Positions 12,095-24,932 of a stretch of 64,000 nucleotides of DNA are shown in pieces. The notes under the pieces were generated by a model. It did no database searches, had not been told where the DNA came from, and saw only the letters and a list, made by a program, of their open reading frames with translations. The DNA comes from Hypericum androsaemum. Its lineage: Eukaryota; Streptophyta; Magnoliopsida; Malpighiales; Hypericaceae. Each line of letters begins with the position of its first letter. Positions within the stretch are counted from its first letter, which is position 1. The translations under genes and the position numbers were made by a program. The stretch spans positions 9,046,162 through 9,110,161 of the forward strand of contig OZ023190.1 of NCBI GenBank assembly GCA_963995505.1, written 5' to 3'.

Positions 12095-12531
12095 TGACGT
12101 AGCGTGCGGAAACTCGAGCAATCTCGAACCGATAAAAACCTCTCCAGGCACAACTTCCGTTGTGTTAAAGAGTTTGTCCAAGAGTGTTGGACGGCCAGCA
12201 AGGGCAAACTAAGACAAAGGGACGCACCCTTGCTCAGAATTGGAAAAGAAACCTTTTCTCTCTTTAGAATGATTCAAAACTGATTCTTTATTGCTCACCA
12301 TCATAGTCCTTTAATAGGGGCGTGACTTAAGGCTTGCTGAATGCCAAGCTAATCAAAAGCCACGGTTACAAGCCGATTAAGACAGCCATTTATTACAAGC
12401 TGATTAAGACAGCCATTTATTTCCCCTTCCCCACATAATTGGTACTTAGACCATATTAACTATTCGAATGAGCTGAATAACCTGATCAGTACAAAAACAA
12501 CGAGAAAGCTAATAAGGATGTCCCTACGTCA
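12095..12531 (-). repeat. B1 3' LTR
   Basis: This 437-bp LTR is the left copy of B1. Its sense start, TGACGTAGG, lies next to a purine tract at 12,532-12,550. It is non-coding except that its first three bases supply the gag-pol stop codon. Confidence 0.94.
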
Positions 12532-12726
12532 TTCTTCCCTTCTTGAAAAATCTGCTAGGCCACGAGCAGCTAGGCGTGATGGCACGGGAAAGGCATCATA
12601 GTACGGTGTTAAATCTGCCACATTGAAGCTCTTTGACACACCAAACTCCTCCGGAAGGTCTACGACATACGCATTATCATTGATGCGCCTAAGGATCTTG
12701 TATGGTCCAAATTTCCGAGCTTGCTG
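12529..12726 (-). pseudogene. B1 pol C-terminal tail, cut off by A2
   Basis: This is the last 65 or so codons of B1 integrase (QARKFGPYKILRR ... SRLAARG), separated from the rest at 19,520 by A2. The frame stops on TGA, the first three bases of the LTR. B0 instead stops a few codons earlier. The join to the upstream part is exact once A2 and its target duplication (CTGCA, here mutated to CAGCA) are removed. Confidence 0.92.
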
Positions 12727-13529
12727 TGATATGAATCTCCGCGGAAAAGATTCACAACTCGGACCGTTTGTTACTTTAGAATGGAACAGATCACAACTCA
12801 CAAGAACTTACATGAACTAAGGCACGAATTTGAACCTCAACCCGCTGCAAGGGCTTCTGAACCTTGACCTAAGGTCGTATCATGCCACAAGCGGGGATGG
12901 AATATCCGTTTGATAAGTGAAGGATAAATTCTAGCCAAGACGACTCACCAGCCTAAGCAAGAACAAACGAGTATCAAACTCTCAACTAGCCAATGCTAAG
13001 TATTTCCGAATTGTGTGTGTTCTTTATTGAAGGGGGACGCCTCTTTATATAGGCTCCTCATGTCTTACAACTTTCCTAAACGAAACTAACTCCAAATAAG
13101 GAGTTTAAGGCTGGCCAAAATTCTTTCCTATTCTAAAGAGATTCTGGCCGAACTTATTCAACTAAACAAGGAATAATATAAGCAAATAATATCTAATAGA
13201 ATAACTACTAGGTGCACGTCCAAAACAAATAGATGCACGGACTAAATAGGCTGATTCCTCTTGATTCTCCATGTGCGCATGTATCTAGAAGCTTACGTGC
13301 ATGTCAAGCCTCCCATTCAGCTTCCAAAACGTGCATGGGCCTCCCTTGGGCTTCTTGGACGTCCTTGGTCCTCCACGCACTTGATTGAGCCCAAACTTCT
13401 TCCATTAATCCATTGAAGTCAGATTGCAACTTCCTAGCTCGTGCTCTTGTCATTGGCCCAATCGGAACTTGAACTTGCTTCGAGTCTACAAGCTTGATAG
13501 TAGGTGCGTCCTTAGGCTTGCTCACATCA
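12727..13529 (-). repeat. A2 3' LTR
   Basis: This 803-bp LTR has a sense start (right end) that carries the final 75 codons of A2 gag-pol. The polypurine tract lies just to its right at 13,530-13,544. Confidence 0.95.
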
Positions 13530-16500
13530 TTCCCCTCCTCTTGAAAAGGATTTGTCCTCAAATCATCACCTACATCAAACGGACTCAAGTCAGCCACATT
13601 AAACGAAGCACTTACACTATACTCACCCGGAAGGTCTAGCTTGTAGGCATTATCATTAATGCGTTCTAGCACTTGGAATGGACCATCTCCCCGTGGTAGC
13701 AACTTTGAACATCTTTGGACAGGAAAACGCTCCTTCCTCATATGTAGCCAAACCCAATCGCCCGGCTCAAAGACAACCTTGTGCCTTCCTTTGTTTGCTT
13801 GCCTTGCATAGTGCTCCGTGCGCTTCTCGATGTTCATTCTAGCTTTCTCATGTAACTGCTTGACAAATTCAGCTTTCTTCTTTCCATCTAAGTTAACATG
13901 CTCACTCGAAGGTAGAGGTGATAAATCCAATGGAGTCAAAGGATTAAATCCATAAACAAGCTCAAATGGTGAGAATTGAGTAGCTGAATGGACAGAACGA
14001 TTATAAGCAAACTCAACATGAGGCAAACAATCTTCCCAAGTCTTAATGTTATGCTTAATGAGTGCTCTCAAAAGTGTAGACAAAGTCCTATTTACTACTT
14101 CAGTTTGACCATCAGTTTGAGGATGACAAGTAGTAGAAAACAACAACTCAGTACCTAACTTGCACCACAAGGTCTTCCAAAAGTAACTTAGGAATTTAGC
14201 ATCTCTATCAGAGATAATTGTCCTAGGCATGCCATGTAACCTAACAACCTCTCTAAAGAACAAATCAGCAATGTTTGAAGCATCATCAGTCTTATGACAT
14301 GGAATGAAATGTGCCATCTTAGAAAACCTATCCACTACCACAAAAATTGAATCTCTTCCACGCTTAGTCCTAGGTAGGCCTAACACAAAATCCATAGAGA
14401 TATCAATCCAGGACTCACTAGGTATAGGTAGTGGGGTGTACAAACCATGGGGTTTTACCTTTGACTTGGCTTGCTTGCAAGTGATGCAACGACCACAAAC
14501 TCTCTCAACGTCTCTCTTCATGTGTGGCCAAAAGAAATGATCTTGTAGCATTGCCAAGGTCTTTGCAATTCCAAAATGCCCCATTAAGCCACCTCCATGT
14601 GCCTCCTGAATTAGTAATTCTCGCATCGAACAATTAGGCACACAAAGTTTGTTTTCACGAAATAGGTAACCTTCATTACGAAAGAACTTACCAAATGCAG
14701 TTCTTTCAGTTGATCTAAACAACTCGCCAAAATCAACATCATCAACATACATCTCCTTAATGTGTTCAAAGCCAAGTAGTTTAGCATCAAGAGTTGAGAT
14801 CAAGGCGTACCTTCGTGATAGTGCATCAGCCACTACATTTTCCTTACCTTGCTTGTAGCGAATGACATAAGGAAATGTCTCAATGAATTCCACCCATCGT
14901 GCATGCCTCTTGTTCAGCTTGTGTTGCCCCTTTAAGTGCTTGAGTGACTCATGATCAGTGTGAATCACGAACTCCTTTGGCCACAAGTAATGCTGCCATG
15001 TCTCTAGTGCTCGAACTAGTGCGTACAACTCCTTGTCATAGGTCGGGTAATTCAAGGTTGCACCACTTAGTTTCTCACTAAAGTATGCAATGGGTCTTCC
15101 TTCTTGCATAAGGACAGCTCCAATTCCTACACCAGAAGCATCACACTCTATTTCAAAAGTCTTAGAGAAATTAGGTAAAGCTAACAAGGGTGCATTAGTC
15201 AACTTCCCTTTCAGTAGTTGGAAAGCCTGCTCTTGTGCTTCTCCCCAAGTAAAGCCCACGTTCTTCTTGATGACTTCAGATATGGGTGCGGCTATGCTAC
15301 TAAAGTCCTTCACAAATCTCCTATAAAAACTAGCTAGTCCATGAAAGCTCCTAACATTAGCAACACTTGTAGGGCTTGGCCATTCACGGATAGCTCGGAT
15401 CTTTTCTTCATCAACCTGTATTCCGTTAGCTCCAACAACAAAACCCAAGAATACAAGCTTATCCGTACAAAAGGTGCACTTCTTCAAGTTAGCAAACAAT
15501 TGTTCTTCTCTAAGTGCATCTAAGACAGATTTCAAATGTTCTAGATGATCCCCCACGTTCTTGCTATAGATGAGTATATCATCAAAGTAAACAACTACAA
15601 ATTTACCAATGAATGGACGTAGAACATGATTCATGAGTCGCATAAACGTGCTAGGTGCGTTGGACAAACCAAATGGCATGACCATCCACTCATACAACCC
15701 ATACTTAGTTTTAAAAGCAGTCTTCCACTCATCTCCTTCTTTCATCCTAATTTGATGATAACCACTCTTCAAATCAATCTTAGAAAACATGCAAGAACCA
15801 TGCAACTCATCTAACATGTCATCTAAATGAGGGATAGGGTGACGATATTTTACCGTTATGTTGTTGACTGCTCGGCAATCAACACACATTCTCCATGTTT
15901 TATCCTTCTTGGGCACAAGTAGGACTGGAACAGCACATGGACTCATGCTCTCTCTTACGTACCCTTTCTCCAACAGCTCGTTGACTTTCTTCTCAAGCTC
16001 CTTTGTCTCTTCAGGATTGCTTCTATATGCGGGACGGTTAGGTATGGTAGCTCCCGGGACAAAGTCTATTTGATGTTCAATCCCACGAATAGGTGGCAAA
16101 CCAGGTGGTAGCTCGTCGGGAAAGACATCCTTGTAATCCTGCAAAAGAGACACAACCGTACTAGGTACATGTGGTTCAAGCTCGTTAGTGTTTAAAAGTG
16201 CCTCCCTATACCGAAGTAAGATCATAGGCTTCTTTGCAAAGCATGCTTGCTTAATATCACTTGTTCCCACATAGTAACTCTTTTTCCAACTCTCGTTTTT
16301 TCTCTCTTTGGCCGTTTTAATTTCTGTTTTTCCGGCTCCTTTTGTTTTCTCAATCTTTTCCTCTCCATTGGCCGTTTTTCTTATCTTTTTTTCGGCTTCT
16401 TCTCTTCTCTCATTCTTTTTCTTTTTGTCACGCTCTCTTTGCTCATCACTTTCTTGTTACAACAGTCTTTGATCTTCACAAACTTGTGATGGTGACAAGG

Positions 16501-18091
16501 GTGCCAAGGTGATTACTCTCTTCTTAAGTATAAATGAGTATTTGTTGGTGTAGCCATTATGATGCACTTTCCTATCAAACTGCCATGGCCTTCCTAACAA
16601 TAGATGACCAGCTTGCATTGGTACAACATCACACAACACTTCATCCTCATAGTTGCCAATGCGGAATGTTACCAATACTTGCTTCATCACTCGTACTTCT
16701 CCACTATCATTCAGCCATTGTAGTTTGTAAGGCTTAGGGTGTTTTCCAGTGAGCAACCCCAACTTCTCCACCATAGTAGTGCTTGCGACATTAGCACAAC
16801 TTCCTCCATCTATGATGACACTACACACCTTGTCTTTGACATAGCACCTTGTGTGAAAAATATTTTCTCTTTGAGCCACATCATTTTCTTCTTTTACTTG
16901 CACATTCAATGCTCTTCTAGACACAAGGGTAAGCCTCTCAGCAGCTTGGTACTCTTCCTCGGATACGTCCTCCAAAAAAGGCATGCTTTCATGCTCCGAA
17001 TCCTCTTCTTCAGTTTCAATCTCTCCACTCTCCTTGATCACCATTGCTTGCTTGTTAGGGCATTGACTTGAGATGTGCCCTCTTCCTTGACACTTAAAGC
17101 ACTTGATGTCACGGTTCCTAGCTGGAGTGACTTCCACTTTCCTTTGAGAATTAGCTTGAGAACTCTCGGATTTATGCTCTACTTTGGCTGCTTGTGGCTT
17201 GTCAAACTTCTTTTGGTAGTTTGGCTTCCAAGTAGAATTCGATGTAGCTTTTGTTCTCCCCTCTCCTCTCTTGAGTTGCTTCTCAATTTTCGTTGCCATA
17301 TGCACCATGTCCTCCAACTCCACATAGTGTTGCAACTCAACTTTGTCTTGAATTTCAGGATTGAGTCCATTCAAGAACCTTGCCATTGTAACTTCTCTAT
17401 CTTCATCTATATCAGCTCTTATCATGGCCATCTCCATCTGTTTGAAATACTCCTCCACACTCAAACTTCCTTGCCTCATTCCTTGTAACTTCTTATACAG
17501 CTCTCTATAGTAATGACTTGGAACAAATCTCTTCCTCATCACCACTTTCATGTCTTCCCAAGTAGCTATAGGGTGTTCTCTATTTCTCCTCCTGCTAGTC
17601 ACAAGTTGATCCCACCAAGTTATAGCATAATCAGTGAATTCGGTGATGGCAAGTTTTACCTTCTTTTCTTCGGAGTTATTGTGGCAATCAAACACGAACT
17701 CAATCTTCTTCTCCCACTCTAAGTACGCCTCCGGGTCAGAACGACCAGCAAAGGAAGGTATCTTCAGTTTGATACTCCCTATGTTGTCGTCTCTCTTTGG
17801 CCTTGCCTCCCTAGGTGGACGGTTTGTTCTTGCTCTCCTAAGACTCCTTGTAGAGCCTATGCCTTCTTCAGATTCAGAATCAGCTCCGCTCGATTCTCCA
17901 ATAGGTACTCCTCTCCTACGCCTTTGGAGTTCGCCTCGCGTATGGGGGTTGTCACGAGAATTCTCCACGGCATCCACGCGTAGTTGCAAAGGCTCCATCT
18001 GAGCTTGCACCATCCGCTCGAGCTTCCCGGCCAAGGCATCCACTAATAACTTAAGGTCTATGTTTTCCATAGTTTGACCTTCATGCGACAT
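13304..18091 (-). pseudogene. A2 gag-pol polyprotein, one internal stop
   Basis: The frame starts at the ATG at 18,089-18,091. Gag with CCHC knuckle and protease ([10 protein letters not shown]) run to a TAA at 16,457-16,459, where A5 has CAA. The same frame continues through linker, RT (YFDD), RNase H, integrase HHCC and D-D-35-E core, and ends at 13,304 inside the 3' LTR with the GPMTRARAR tail. A single C-to-T change therefore separates this copy from an open polyprotein. The lysine- and glutamate-rich linker between protease and RT is the most variable part between copies. Confidence 0.95.
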
Positions 18092-18716
18092 GTTTGCTGC
18101 AAGAAAAATTGGTTAGTAAAAAAATATGGCCTCACAAGCTCACTCCCTTACGTGTATACTCTCAATGTATGGTGCACTCAAGTTCACTCGTGTTTGCACT
18201 CAAATATTTGGCTTTTCTCTCTAAGGTACTCGCACACTCTTGCCTTTTTCCTCTCGTGATACTTGTATGTTCTTACTAAGGCTAGAACGGCCTTGCTTGA
18301 GCTTCACGCTTTAACAAACAGAATGTTAAAGTTCCTCTTTGGTCTTTCTTTTAGTCTTGCTCGTCCCCTTTCTTGATCAGCTGTTGCGCCTCCTTAGTTC
18401 GCTAGCTTCCCTCGGATTTGCTTCCTCTTTAGCTTGAGATTTAGCTTGCTTCCTCTTTAGCTTGCGGCTTCCTTTTTCTTTTTCTTTTCTTTCCTTTTTT
18501 TTTCTTTTCTTTTCTTTTCTTTTCTTTTTTTTTTCTTTCTTTTCTTTTCTTTCTTTTCTTGCTTCACTCGTTTGTTTTCCTCTCTTTTCTCTCAAACAGC
18601 GAGGAGAGAAAACGAACCAACAAGAACAAAAAAATAACAAGCAACAAAACGAACCAATAAGAACAAAAATAACAAGGATAATGAACTAAAGTAACAAGCT
18701 AAGCTCTGATACCAAC
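18092..18716 (-). other. A2 untranslated leader
   Basis: There is no gene here. It contains the initiator tRNA-Met primer site next to the LTR (about 18,703-18,714), a long purine repeat (about 18,470-18,560, pyrimidines on this strand) and the TACTAAC-polypyrimidine-CAG signal just before the gag ATG. Confidence 0.87.
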
Positions 18717-19519
18717 TGATATGAATCTCCGCGGAAAAGATTCACAACTCGGACCGTTTGTTACTTTAGAATGGAACAGATCACAACTCACAAGAACTTA
18801 CACGAACTAAGGCACGAATTTGTACCTCAACCCGCTGCAAGGGCTTCTGAACCTTGACCTAAGGTCGTATCACGCCACAAGCGGGGATGGAATATCCGCT
18901 TGATAAGTGAAGGATAAATTCTAGCCAAGACGACTCACCAGCCTAAGCAAGAACAAACGAGTATCAAACTCTCAACTAGCCAATGCTAAGTATTTCCGAA
19001 TTGTGTGTGTTCTTTATTGAAGGGGGACGCCTCTTTATATAGGCTCCTCATGTCTTACAACTTTCCTAAACGAAACTAACTCCAAATAAGGAGTTTAAGG
19101 CTGGCCAAAATTCTTTCCTATTCTAAAGAGATTCTGGCCGAACTTATTCAACTAAACAAGGAATAATATAAGCAAATAATATCTAATAGAATAACTACTA
19201 GGTGCACGTCCAAAACAAATAGATGCACGGACTAAATAGGCTGATTCCTCTTGATTCTCCATGTGCGCATGTATCTAGAAGCTTACGTGCATGTCAAGCC
19301 TCCCATTCAGCTTCCAAAACGTGCATGGGCCTCCCTTGGGCTTCTTGGACGTCCTTGGTCCTCCACGCACTTGATTGAGCCCAAACTTCTTCCATTAATC
19401 CATTGAAGTCAGATTGCAACTTCCTATCTCGTGCTCTTGTCATTGGCCCAATCGGAACTTGAACTTGCTTCGAGTCTACAAGCTTGATAGTAGGTGCGTC
19501 CTTAGGCTTGCTCACATCA
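18717..19519 (-). repeat. A2 5' LTR
   Basis: This 803-bp LTR matches 12,727-13,529 with about five differences. Its coding portion at 19,294-19,519 is fused in frame to B1 integrase by chance, giving a hybrid open frame that is not a real gene. Confidence 0.95.
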
Positions 19520-22500
19520 TGCAGTTTGCCTCCCATAGTGCTCGGCATCCTTTCCTTTCTAAAGTGGACCATGACCTGCTCGCCTGGCTGAAAGATTTGA
19601 ACACGCCTATGCTCATCAACTCTTGCCTTCTCCTTGCTATAAGCCTCTGCCAATCTGGACCGAACATCATCAATAACTGCTTGGGCTTGCTCCGCGTAGG
19701 TAATTGCCAGCGGATTGCCTTTAGTAGGTCTCGGAACTGAAGATATATCCACCAAGTGATTAGGCTCCTTAGTGTAAACCAAAGAGAATGGTGATCTTCC
19801 TGTCACACGATGAACCGCTCCATTGTAAGCAAACTCAGCAATGGGCAAGGCCAAGTCCCATTGTCTCTTCTTCTCATGACATAAGCTTCGTAGCATGTTA
19901 CCAAGGGTTCTATTGGTGACCTCGGTCTGCCCATCTGTTTGTGGATGAGCCGTGGTGCTAAATTGGAGGGTTGCATCAAACATCTTCCAAAGAGTCTTCC
20001 AAAAACTGGCTAGGAACTTGACATCCCGATCAGACGTGATGGTTTTAGGCACTCCATGTAATCTCACCACCTCCTTAAAGAAATGCTTAGCAATTCCGTG
20101 CGCATCATTAGTCTTCTTGCAAGGAACGAAGTGTGCCATCTTGGATAACCTGTCCACAATCACAAAAATAGAATCCACACCACGAGGGGTGCGGGGTAAG
20201 CCAAGTATGAAATCCATACTGAGGTCTTCCCAAATTGCCTTTGGAATAGGCAATGGTGTATAGAGGCCCGTGTTATTCACCGTGCCTTTAGTCTCTTGGC
20301 AGACCCTACAATGCTTGACCATGCGAGCCACATCTCTGGCCATCTTTGGCCAATAAAAACGAGCAACCAAGGCTGCCATGGTCTTATCCCTTCCCAAATG
20401 AGCTGAGAGACCGCCTCCGTGCATCTCCCACATCAAATGCTCTCGGAGGGAAGTCTTTGGAATGCACAATTGATTCCCTCGCATAAGGAAACCATCATGC
20501 ACAAAATAATCTGCCACGGCCCTTCCATTTTTGCATTGACCCCAAATCACTCCAAAATCTTCATCTTCATCATAGATTTCTTTTAAGCAATCAAAGGCAG
20601 TGATCGAACCTTTAAGCTCAATAAGAAGGCTCTCTCTTCTGCTCAATGCATCAGCCACAACGTTCTGACTCCCGCTCTTGTGAGCAATCTTGAATGGGAA
20701 CTTTTGCAAGTACGTACTCCACCTTGCATGCATATGGTTGCTCAGCTTGGATTGATCATTCAAAAACTTGAGGGCTTTGTGATCAGTGTACAGCACGAAT
20801 TCTTTCCCAATCAGATAGTGCTCCCACGTCTTAAGAGCTCTAAACACGGCATAAAATTCTTGTTCATACGTGGACCAGGTCTGCCTATGCTCACTTAGCT
20901 TTTCACTAAAAAAAGCTATCGGACGCTTCTCTTGGGACAACACAGCTCCAATTCCCATACCGCAAGCATCTACATCAACCTGAAATAACTTAGAGAAATC
21001 AGGAAGTGCAAGTACCGGGGCTGAGCTTAATTTCTCTTTAAGCTCTTCAAAAGCTTCACGGGCCGCTTCCCCCCATTCAAATTTAGCTTGCTTCTTCAAC
21101 AAGGAAGTCAACGGTGCGGCAATAGAGCTAAAGTTGCGGATAAATCTTCGATAGAACGTGGCTAATCCGAGGAAACTCCGCACTTGTCTCACATTAAGGG
21201 GAGTAGGCCACCTCTGAATGGCCTCAATCTTGGCCTGATCAACCTGCACTCCTTCTTTCCCCACAACAAAACCAAGAAACACAAGTTTTTCTTTCCAAAA
21301 GATGCACTTTTTTAGGTTCACAACAAGGCTGTTACCCGTTAGAGCTTCAAAAACTTGCTTCAAGTGTTCCTGATGTTCTTCTTCTGACTTGCTATATACC
21401 AAGATATCATCGAAATATACCACCACGAACTTATCAAGGAAGGGTTTCAAGACTTGGTGCATCAGTCTCATGAAGGTGCTTGGTGCGTTTGTCAAGCCAA
21501 AGGGCATGACCAACCACTCATACAAGCCATCTCGAGTCTTGAAAGCCGTTTTCCACTCGTCCCCAGGGCGGATTCTGATCTGGTGATAGCCACTCTTCAA
21601 GTCTATCTTCGAGAACACAACAAATCCACTCAAATTATCAAGCATATCATCAAGACGAGGGATAGGGAATCTGTACCCTATGGTGATTTTGTTGATTGCT
21701 CGACTGTCCACACACATTCTCCACGTACCATCCTTCTTAGGTACCAAAAGAGCGGGCACACCACAGGGACTGAGACTCTCCTGGATGTGTCCCTTGTCGA
21801 GCAATTCTTGGACTTGATCTCTCACGATCTGGTTCTCCTGAGGACTCATACGATAGTGGGGTAAATTTGGCAACGTTGCACCCGGAATTAGATCAATTTG
21901 GTGCTGGATTTCCCTCAAAGGTGGTAAGCCCTTGGGTTCATCCTTTGGCGCAACTTCAGGGAACAACTTCAACAATTCCTCCACTTGAGCCGGCAACTTC
22001 TCCATCTTCTCTTCGTGTTGCGGATCAGAATTCACGACAACAAGGACATGACATCCTCCAAACTCCTTCATGGAGTCAAGGAAACTTCTTGAGGAAGTTA
22101 CCAACGTAACGGTTTGCACGGAACTGTTCAACTTGAGTTTCCCATGCTTAGGGCTTCTCGGTAAAAGAGTGAATTGTTGTCCCTCCTTCCTAACCTCATA
22201 GGTGTTTTCCTTCCCTCTATGGATAGCTTGATTATCAAACTCCCAAGGACGTCCAAGCAGTATGTGACAAGCATCCATTTCTAGCACGTCACAAGTGACG
22301 GTGTCTCGAAACCTTCCAATGGTAATTGGCACAACACATCTGTCCTTCACCTTGATTCCGCCCCCTGAGCGAATCCATCCAATGGAATATGGGGCCGGAT
22401 GGGGTGTAACCTTCAAGCCAAGCTTGTCAACAATCTGCTTGCTCACAAAAGTCTCTTGGCTGCCTCCATCCACAATTACTTCGCACACCTCCTCTCCTAC

Positions 22501-23498
22501 ATGGCATCGAGTCCGAAACAAATTGTGACGTTGAGACTCGTTACCTTTTGAGGTTGTCAAAACCATCTTCCGCATAACACCACAATACTCCTCCCCTTCT
22601 TCGGACATTTCATCCTCCTCCTCACTACTTCCTCCTACGGGTGCACAAAGGTAGGATCCAGCCTGCTCATCATCCGAATTTTCCTTTTCACATAATTGGT
22701 TAAATTTCCTTCTAGGGCATTCGCTGGATTTGTGTCCCATCTCATTGCACTTAAAACAACGAAAGTTTGAGGAACTTGATGCCACTTCCTTACCTTTCCT
22801 TGATGCTACCACAGAGGCAGGCTTGCTTGGAAGGGGTTAAGGCTCGGATGCGTGAGGTGCATTCCTCTCCACACCTCCTCTTGCAACGGTGGACATCTGA
22901 CCAGGGCCTGAAAAACGAGTTGGCACCACTTTCTTCTTTTTTAAGGCAGCCCCTATCTTACGTGCCTTCGCACATGCATCTTGAAAATAGAGGAAAGTAT
23001 CAAATTCCATTCTGCTCTTAATCTCAAAACTGAGTCCATCAACAAACCGTGCAATCATCTGATCCTCATTCTCCTCAACATCATTCCTTGAAGCTAACCG
23101 CATAAACTCAGTCATATATTCTTCTACTGACCTAGATCCTTGCGTGCAAGTCAAGAATTGCGAATAAAGAGTTTGGTGGTAATCAACAGGTAAGAACCTT
23201 CCTCTCAAGGCTTGCTCCATTGTGGGCCAATCCCTGATTGGTAGATCTCCTCTTCTTCTCCGAGTTTCTTGTTCTTTTCTCCACCATACGGCAGCTCCTG
23301 ACTCTAACTTGAAAGCCACGTAACTCACCTTCTGTTCCTCCGTGAGATCCATGCAATCAAAATACTTCTCCACTGAATCCAGCCAATTGAGGAACCCTTC
23401 AACGTCCGTATCTCCATAAAACTTCTCAATGTTCATCTTGAAAGGACGATCCACTCTTCTTGCGTAATCATTTCCACGTTCCTCCCCTCTATAGACTT
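19520..23498 (-). pseudogene. B1 gag-pol, central part (gag core to integrase)
   Basis: This lies between the two nested A elements. On the minus strand it runs from the gag core (RVDRPFKMNIEKFYGD, WWRKEQE) to a TAA near 22,840, where B0 has AAA in the proline-rich linker. It then continues with the CCHC knuckle, protease DGGSQETFVS, RT (YFDD), RNase H and integrase, up to MGGKL at 19,525. The integrase HHCC and D-D-35-E motifs are present. The gag N-terminus is at 30,300-30,584 and the C-terminal tail at 12,529-12,726, so one gene lies in three pieces. Defects are two insertions plus one nonsense codon. Confidence 0.94.
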
Positions 23499-24303
23499 TG
23501 ATGTGAGCAAGCCTAAGGACGCACCTACTATCAAGCTTGTAGACTCGCAGCAAGTTCAAGTTCCAATTGGGCCAATGACAAGAGCACGAGCTAGGAAGTT
23601 GCAATCTGATTTCAATGGACTAATGCAAGAAGTTTGGGCTCAAGTTGGTGCGTACAAGTGCAAGGACGTGCATGAGGCACATGCAAAGCCCATGCACGTG
23701 ATAGAGGCTATTTTGGAAGCTTAATATGCACACCAACTTCTGGATGCATGCGCACATGGAGAATCAGCAAGAATCAACCTATTTAGGCCATGCATCTTCT
23801 TGTTAGGACGTGCAATTAATTGTTATTCTATTAGATATTATTTGTTTAGATTATTTCCTATTTTAGTTGAATAATTCGGCCAGAATCTCCTTAGAATAGG
23901 AAAGAGAGTTTTGGCCAGCCTTTGAACTCCTTTTTAAGGAGTTAGCTTGTTTAGGAATATTTTGGTACTTTGGGAGCCTATATAAAGAGGACTCCTAGCA
24001 ATAAAACGGACACACACAATTCGGAAATACTTAGCATTGGCTAGTTGAGAGTTTGATACTCGTTTGTTCTTGCTTAGGCTGGTGAGTCGTCTTGGCTGGA
24101 ATTTATCTTTCACTTATCAAGCGGACCATCCATCCTCGCTTGTGGCGTGATTCGACCTTAGGTCAAGGTTCAGAAGTTCTTGTTGCGGGTTAAGGTTCAA
24201 TTTCGTGCCTTAGTTCGAGTGAGTTCTTGTGAGTTGTGATCTGATCCATTCTAAAGTAACAAACGGTCCGAGTTGTGAATCTTTTCCGCGGAGATTCATA
24301 TCA
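23499..24303 (+). repeat. A3 5' LTR
   Basis: This 805-bp LTR runs from TGATGTGAGC to GATTCATATCA. The first 226 bases repeat the gag-pol C-terminal codons (23,499-23,724), as in the 3' LTR. The promoter lies about 480 bases in. Confidence 0.97.
23979..23987 (+). promoter_or_regulatory. TATA box of A3 5' LTR
   Basis: TATATAAAG sits in a context shared by all family A LTRs (GAGCC before it, AGGACTCC or AGGCGTCC after). Transcription would be expected to begin around 24,010. The coding part of the LTR therefore lies in U3. Confidence 0.75.
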
Positions 24304-24927
24304 GTTGGTATCAGAGCTTAGCTTGTTACTTTAGTTCACTATCCTTGTTATTTTTGTTCTTGTTGGTTCGTTTAGTTGCTCGTTATTTTTGTTCTTATTG
24401 GTTCGTTTTTTTTTTCTCTTCGCTGTTTGAAAAGAGAGGAAAACAAACGAGTGAAGCAAGAAAAGAAAAGAAAAGAAAGAAAAAAAGAAAAGAAAAGAAA
24501 AGAAACGAAAAAGGAAAGAAAAGAAAAAGTGCGTGAAGCCTAAAGAGGAAGCAAAGGCCGCAAGCAAGTCTAAAGAGGAAGCAAGATCGCAAGCAAGTCT
24601 AAAGAGGAAGCAAGGCCGCAAGCAAGCTTAAAGAGGAAACAAAATCAAAAAGGAAGCGAGCAAGACTAAAAGAAAGACCAAAGAAGAACTTTAACATTCT
24701 GGTTGTTAAAGCGTGAAGCTAAAGCAAGGCCGTTCTAGCCTTAGTAAGAACATACAAGTATCACGAGAGGAAAAAGGCAAGAGTGTGCGAGTACCTTAGA
24801 GAGAAAAGCCAAATATTTGAGTGCAAACACGAGTGAACTTGAGTGCACCTTACATTGAGAGTATACACGTAAGGGAGTGAGCTTGTGAGGCCATATTTTT
24901 TTTATTACTAACCAATTTTTCTTGCAG
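24082..24927 (+). other. Predicted leader intron of A3
   Basis: A donor-like G|GTGAGT at 24,081-24,087 lies downstream of the TATA box. A perfect TACTAAC branch-like motif at 24,906-24,912 is followed by a T-rich run and TTGCAG, ending five bases before the gag ATG. Splicing would remove the primer site and the purine repeat from a gag-pol message. The acceptor side is conserved in A1, A2, A4, A5 and A8, and the donor is in every full family A LTR. The branch-to-acceptor distance of about 16 bases is short. Splicing is inferred from sequence only. Confidence 0.45.
24306..24317 (+). promoter_or_regulatory. A3 primer-binding site (initiator tRNA-Met)
   Basis: TGGTATCAGAGC begins three bases after the LTR. 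The wider string GTTGGTATCAGAGCTTAG is shared with family C, whereas family B has AGTGGTATCAGAGCC. Confidence 0.94.
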
Positions 24928-24932
24928 CAAAC
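24318..24932 (+). other. A3 untranslated leader
   Basis: There is no gene here. It includes an AAAAG/AAAG purine repeat at about 24,465-24,530, then degenerate repeats of a 30-base unit (GAAGCAAGGCCGCAAGCAAG-like) at about 24,545-24,625. Next comes a conserved stretch to the gag ATG that ends with the splice-acceptor-like signal. Confidence 0.85.

Larger units (their letters stand above)
12727..19519 (-). mobile_element. A2, complete family A element nested in B1 pol
   Basis: A2 is 6,793 bp with 803-bp LTRs (12,727-13,529 and 18,717-19,519) that differ at about five sites, three of them C/T. The flanking pentamers read CTGCA and CAGCA on the minus strand, a target duplication with one later mutation. 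Gag-pol has the same length as in A3 (1,596 codons counting the stop) and carries one nonsense codon. The host gene, B1 integrase, reads in the same direction. Confidence 0.95.

Noticed and set aside
12529..12801. Apparent 90-codon protein at the A2/B1 border
   Set aside because: It is a read-through of the A2 LTR into the B1 pol tail, so the first 25 residues are LTR sequence.
19294..22812. Apparent 1,172-codon protein joining B1 pol to the A tail
   Set aside because: The fusion is caused by the A2 LTR landing in frame in B1 integrase. It is an insertion product, not a designed fusion gene.
24331..24621. Lysine- or phenylalanine/serine-rich open frames over the purine repeats (also near 10,300, 18,400, 40,650, 42,400 and 58,300)
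   Set aside because: They are low-complexity translations of AAAG/CTTT repeats in untranslated leaders, differ in every copy and lack any supported start.
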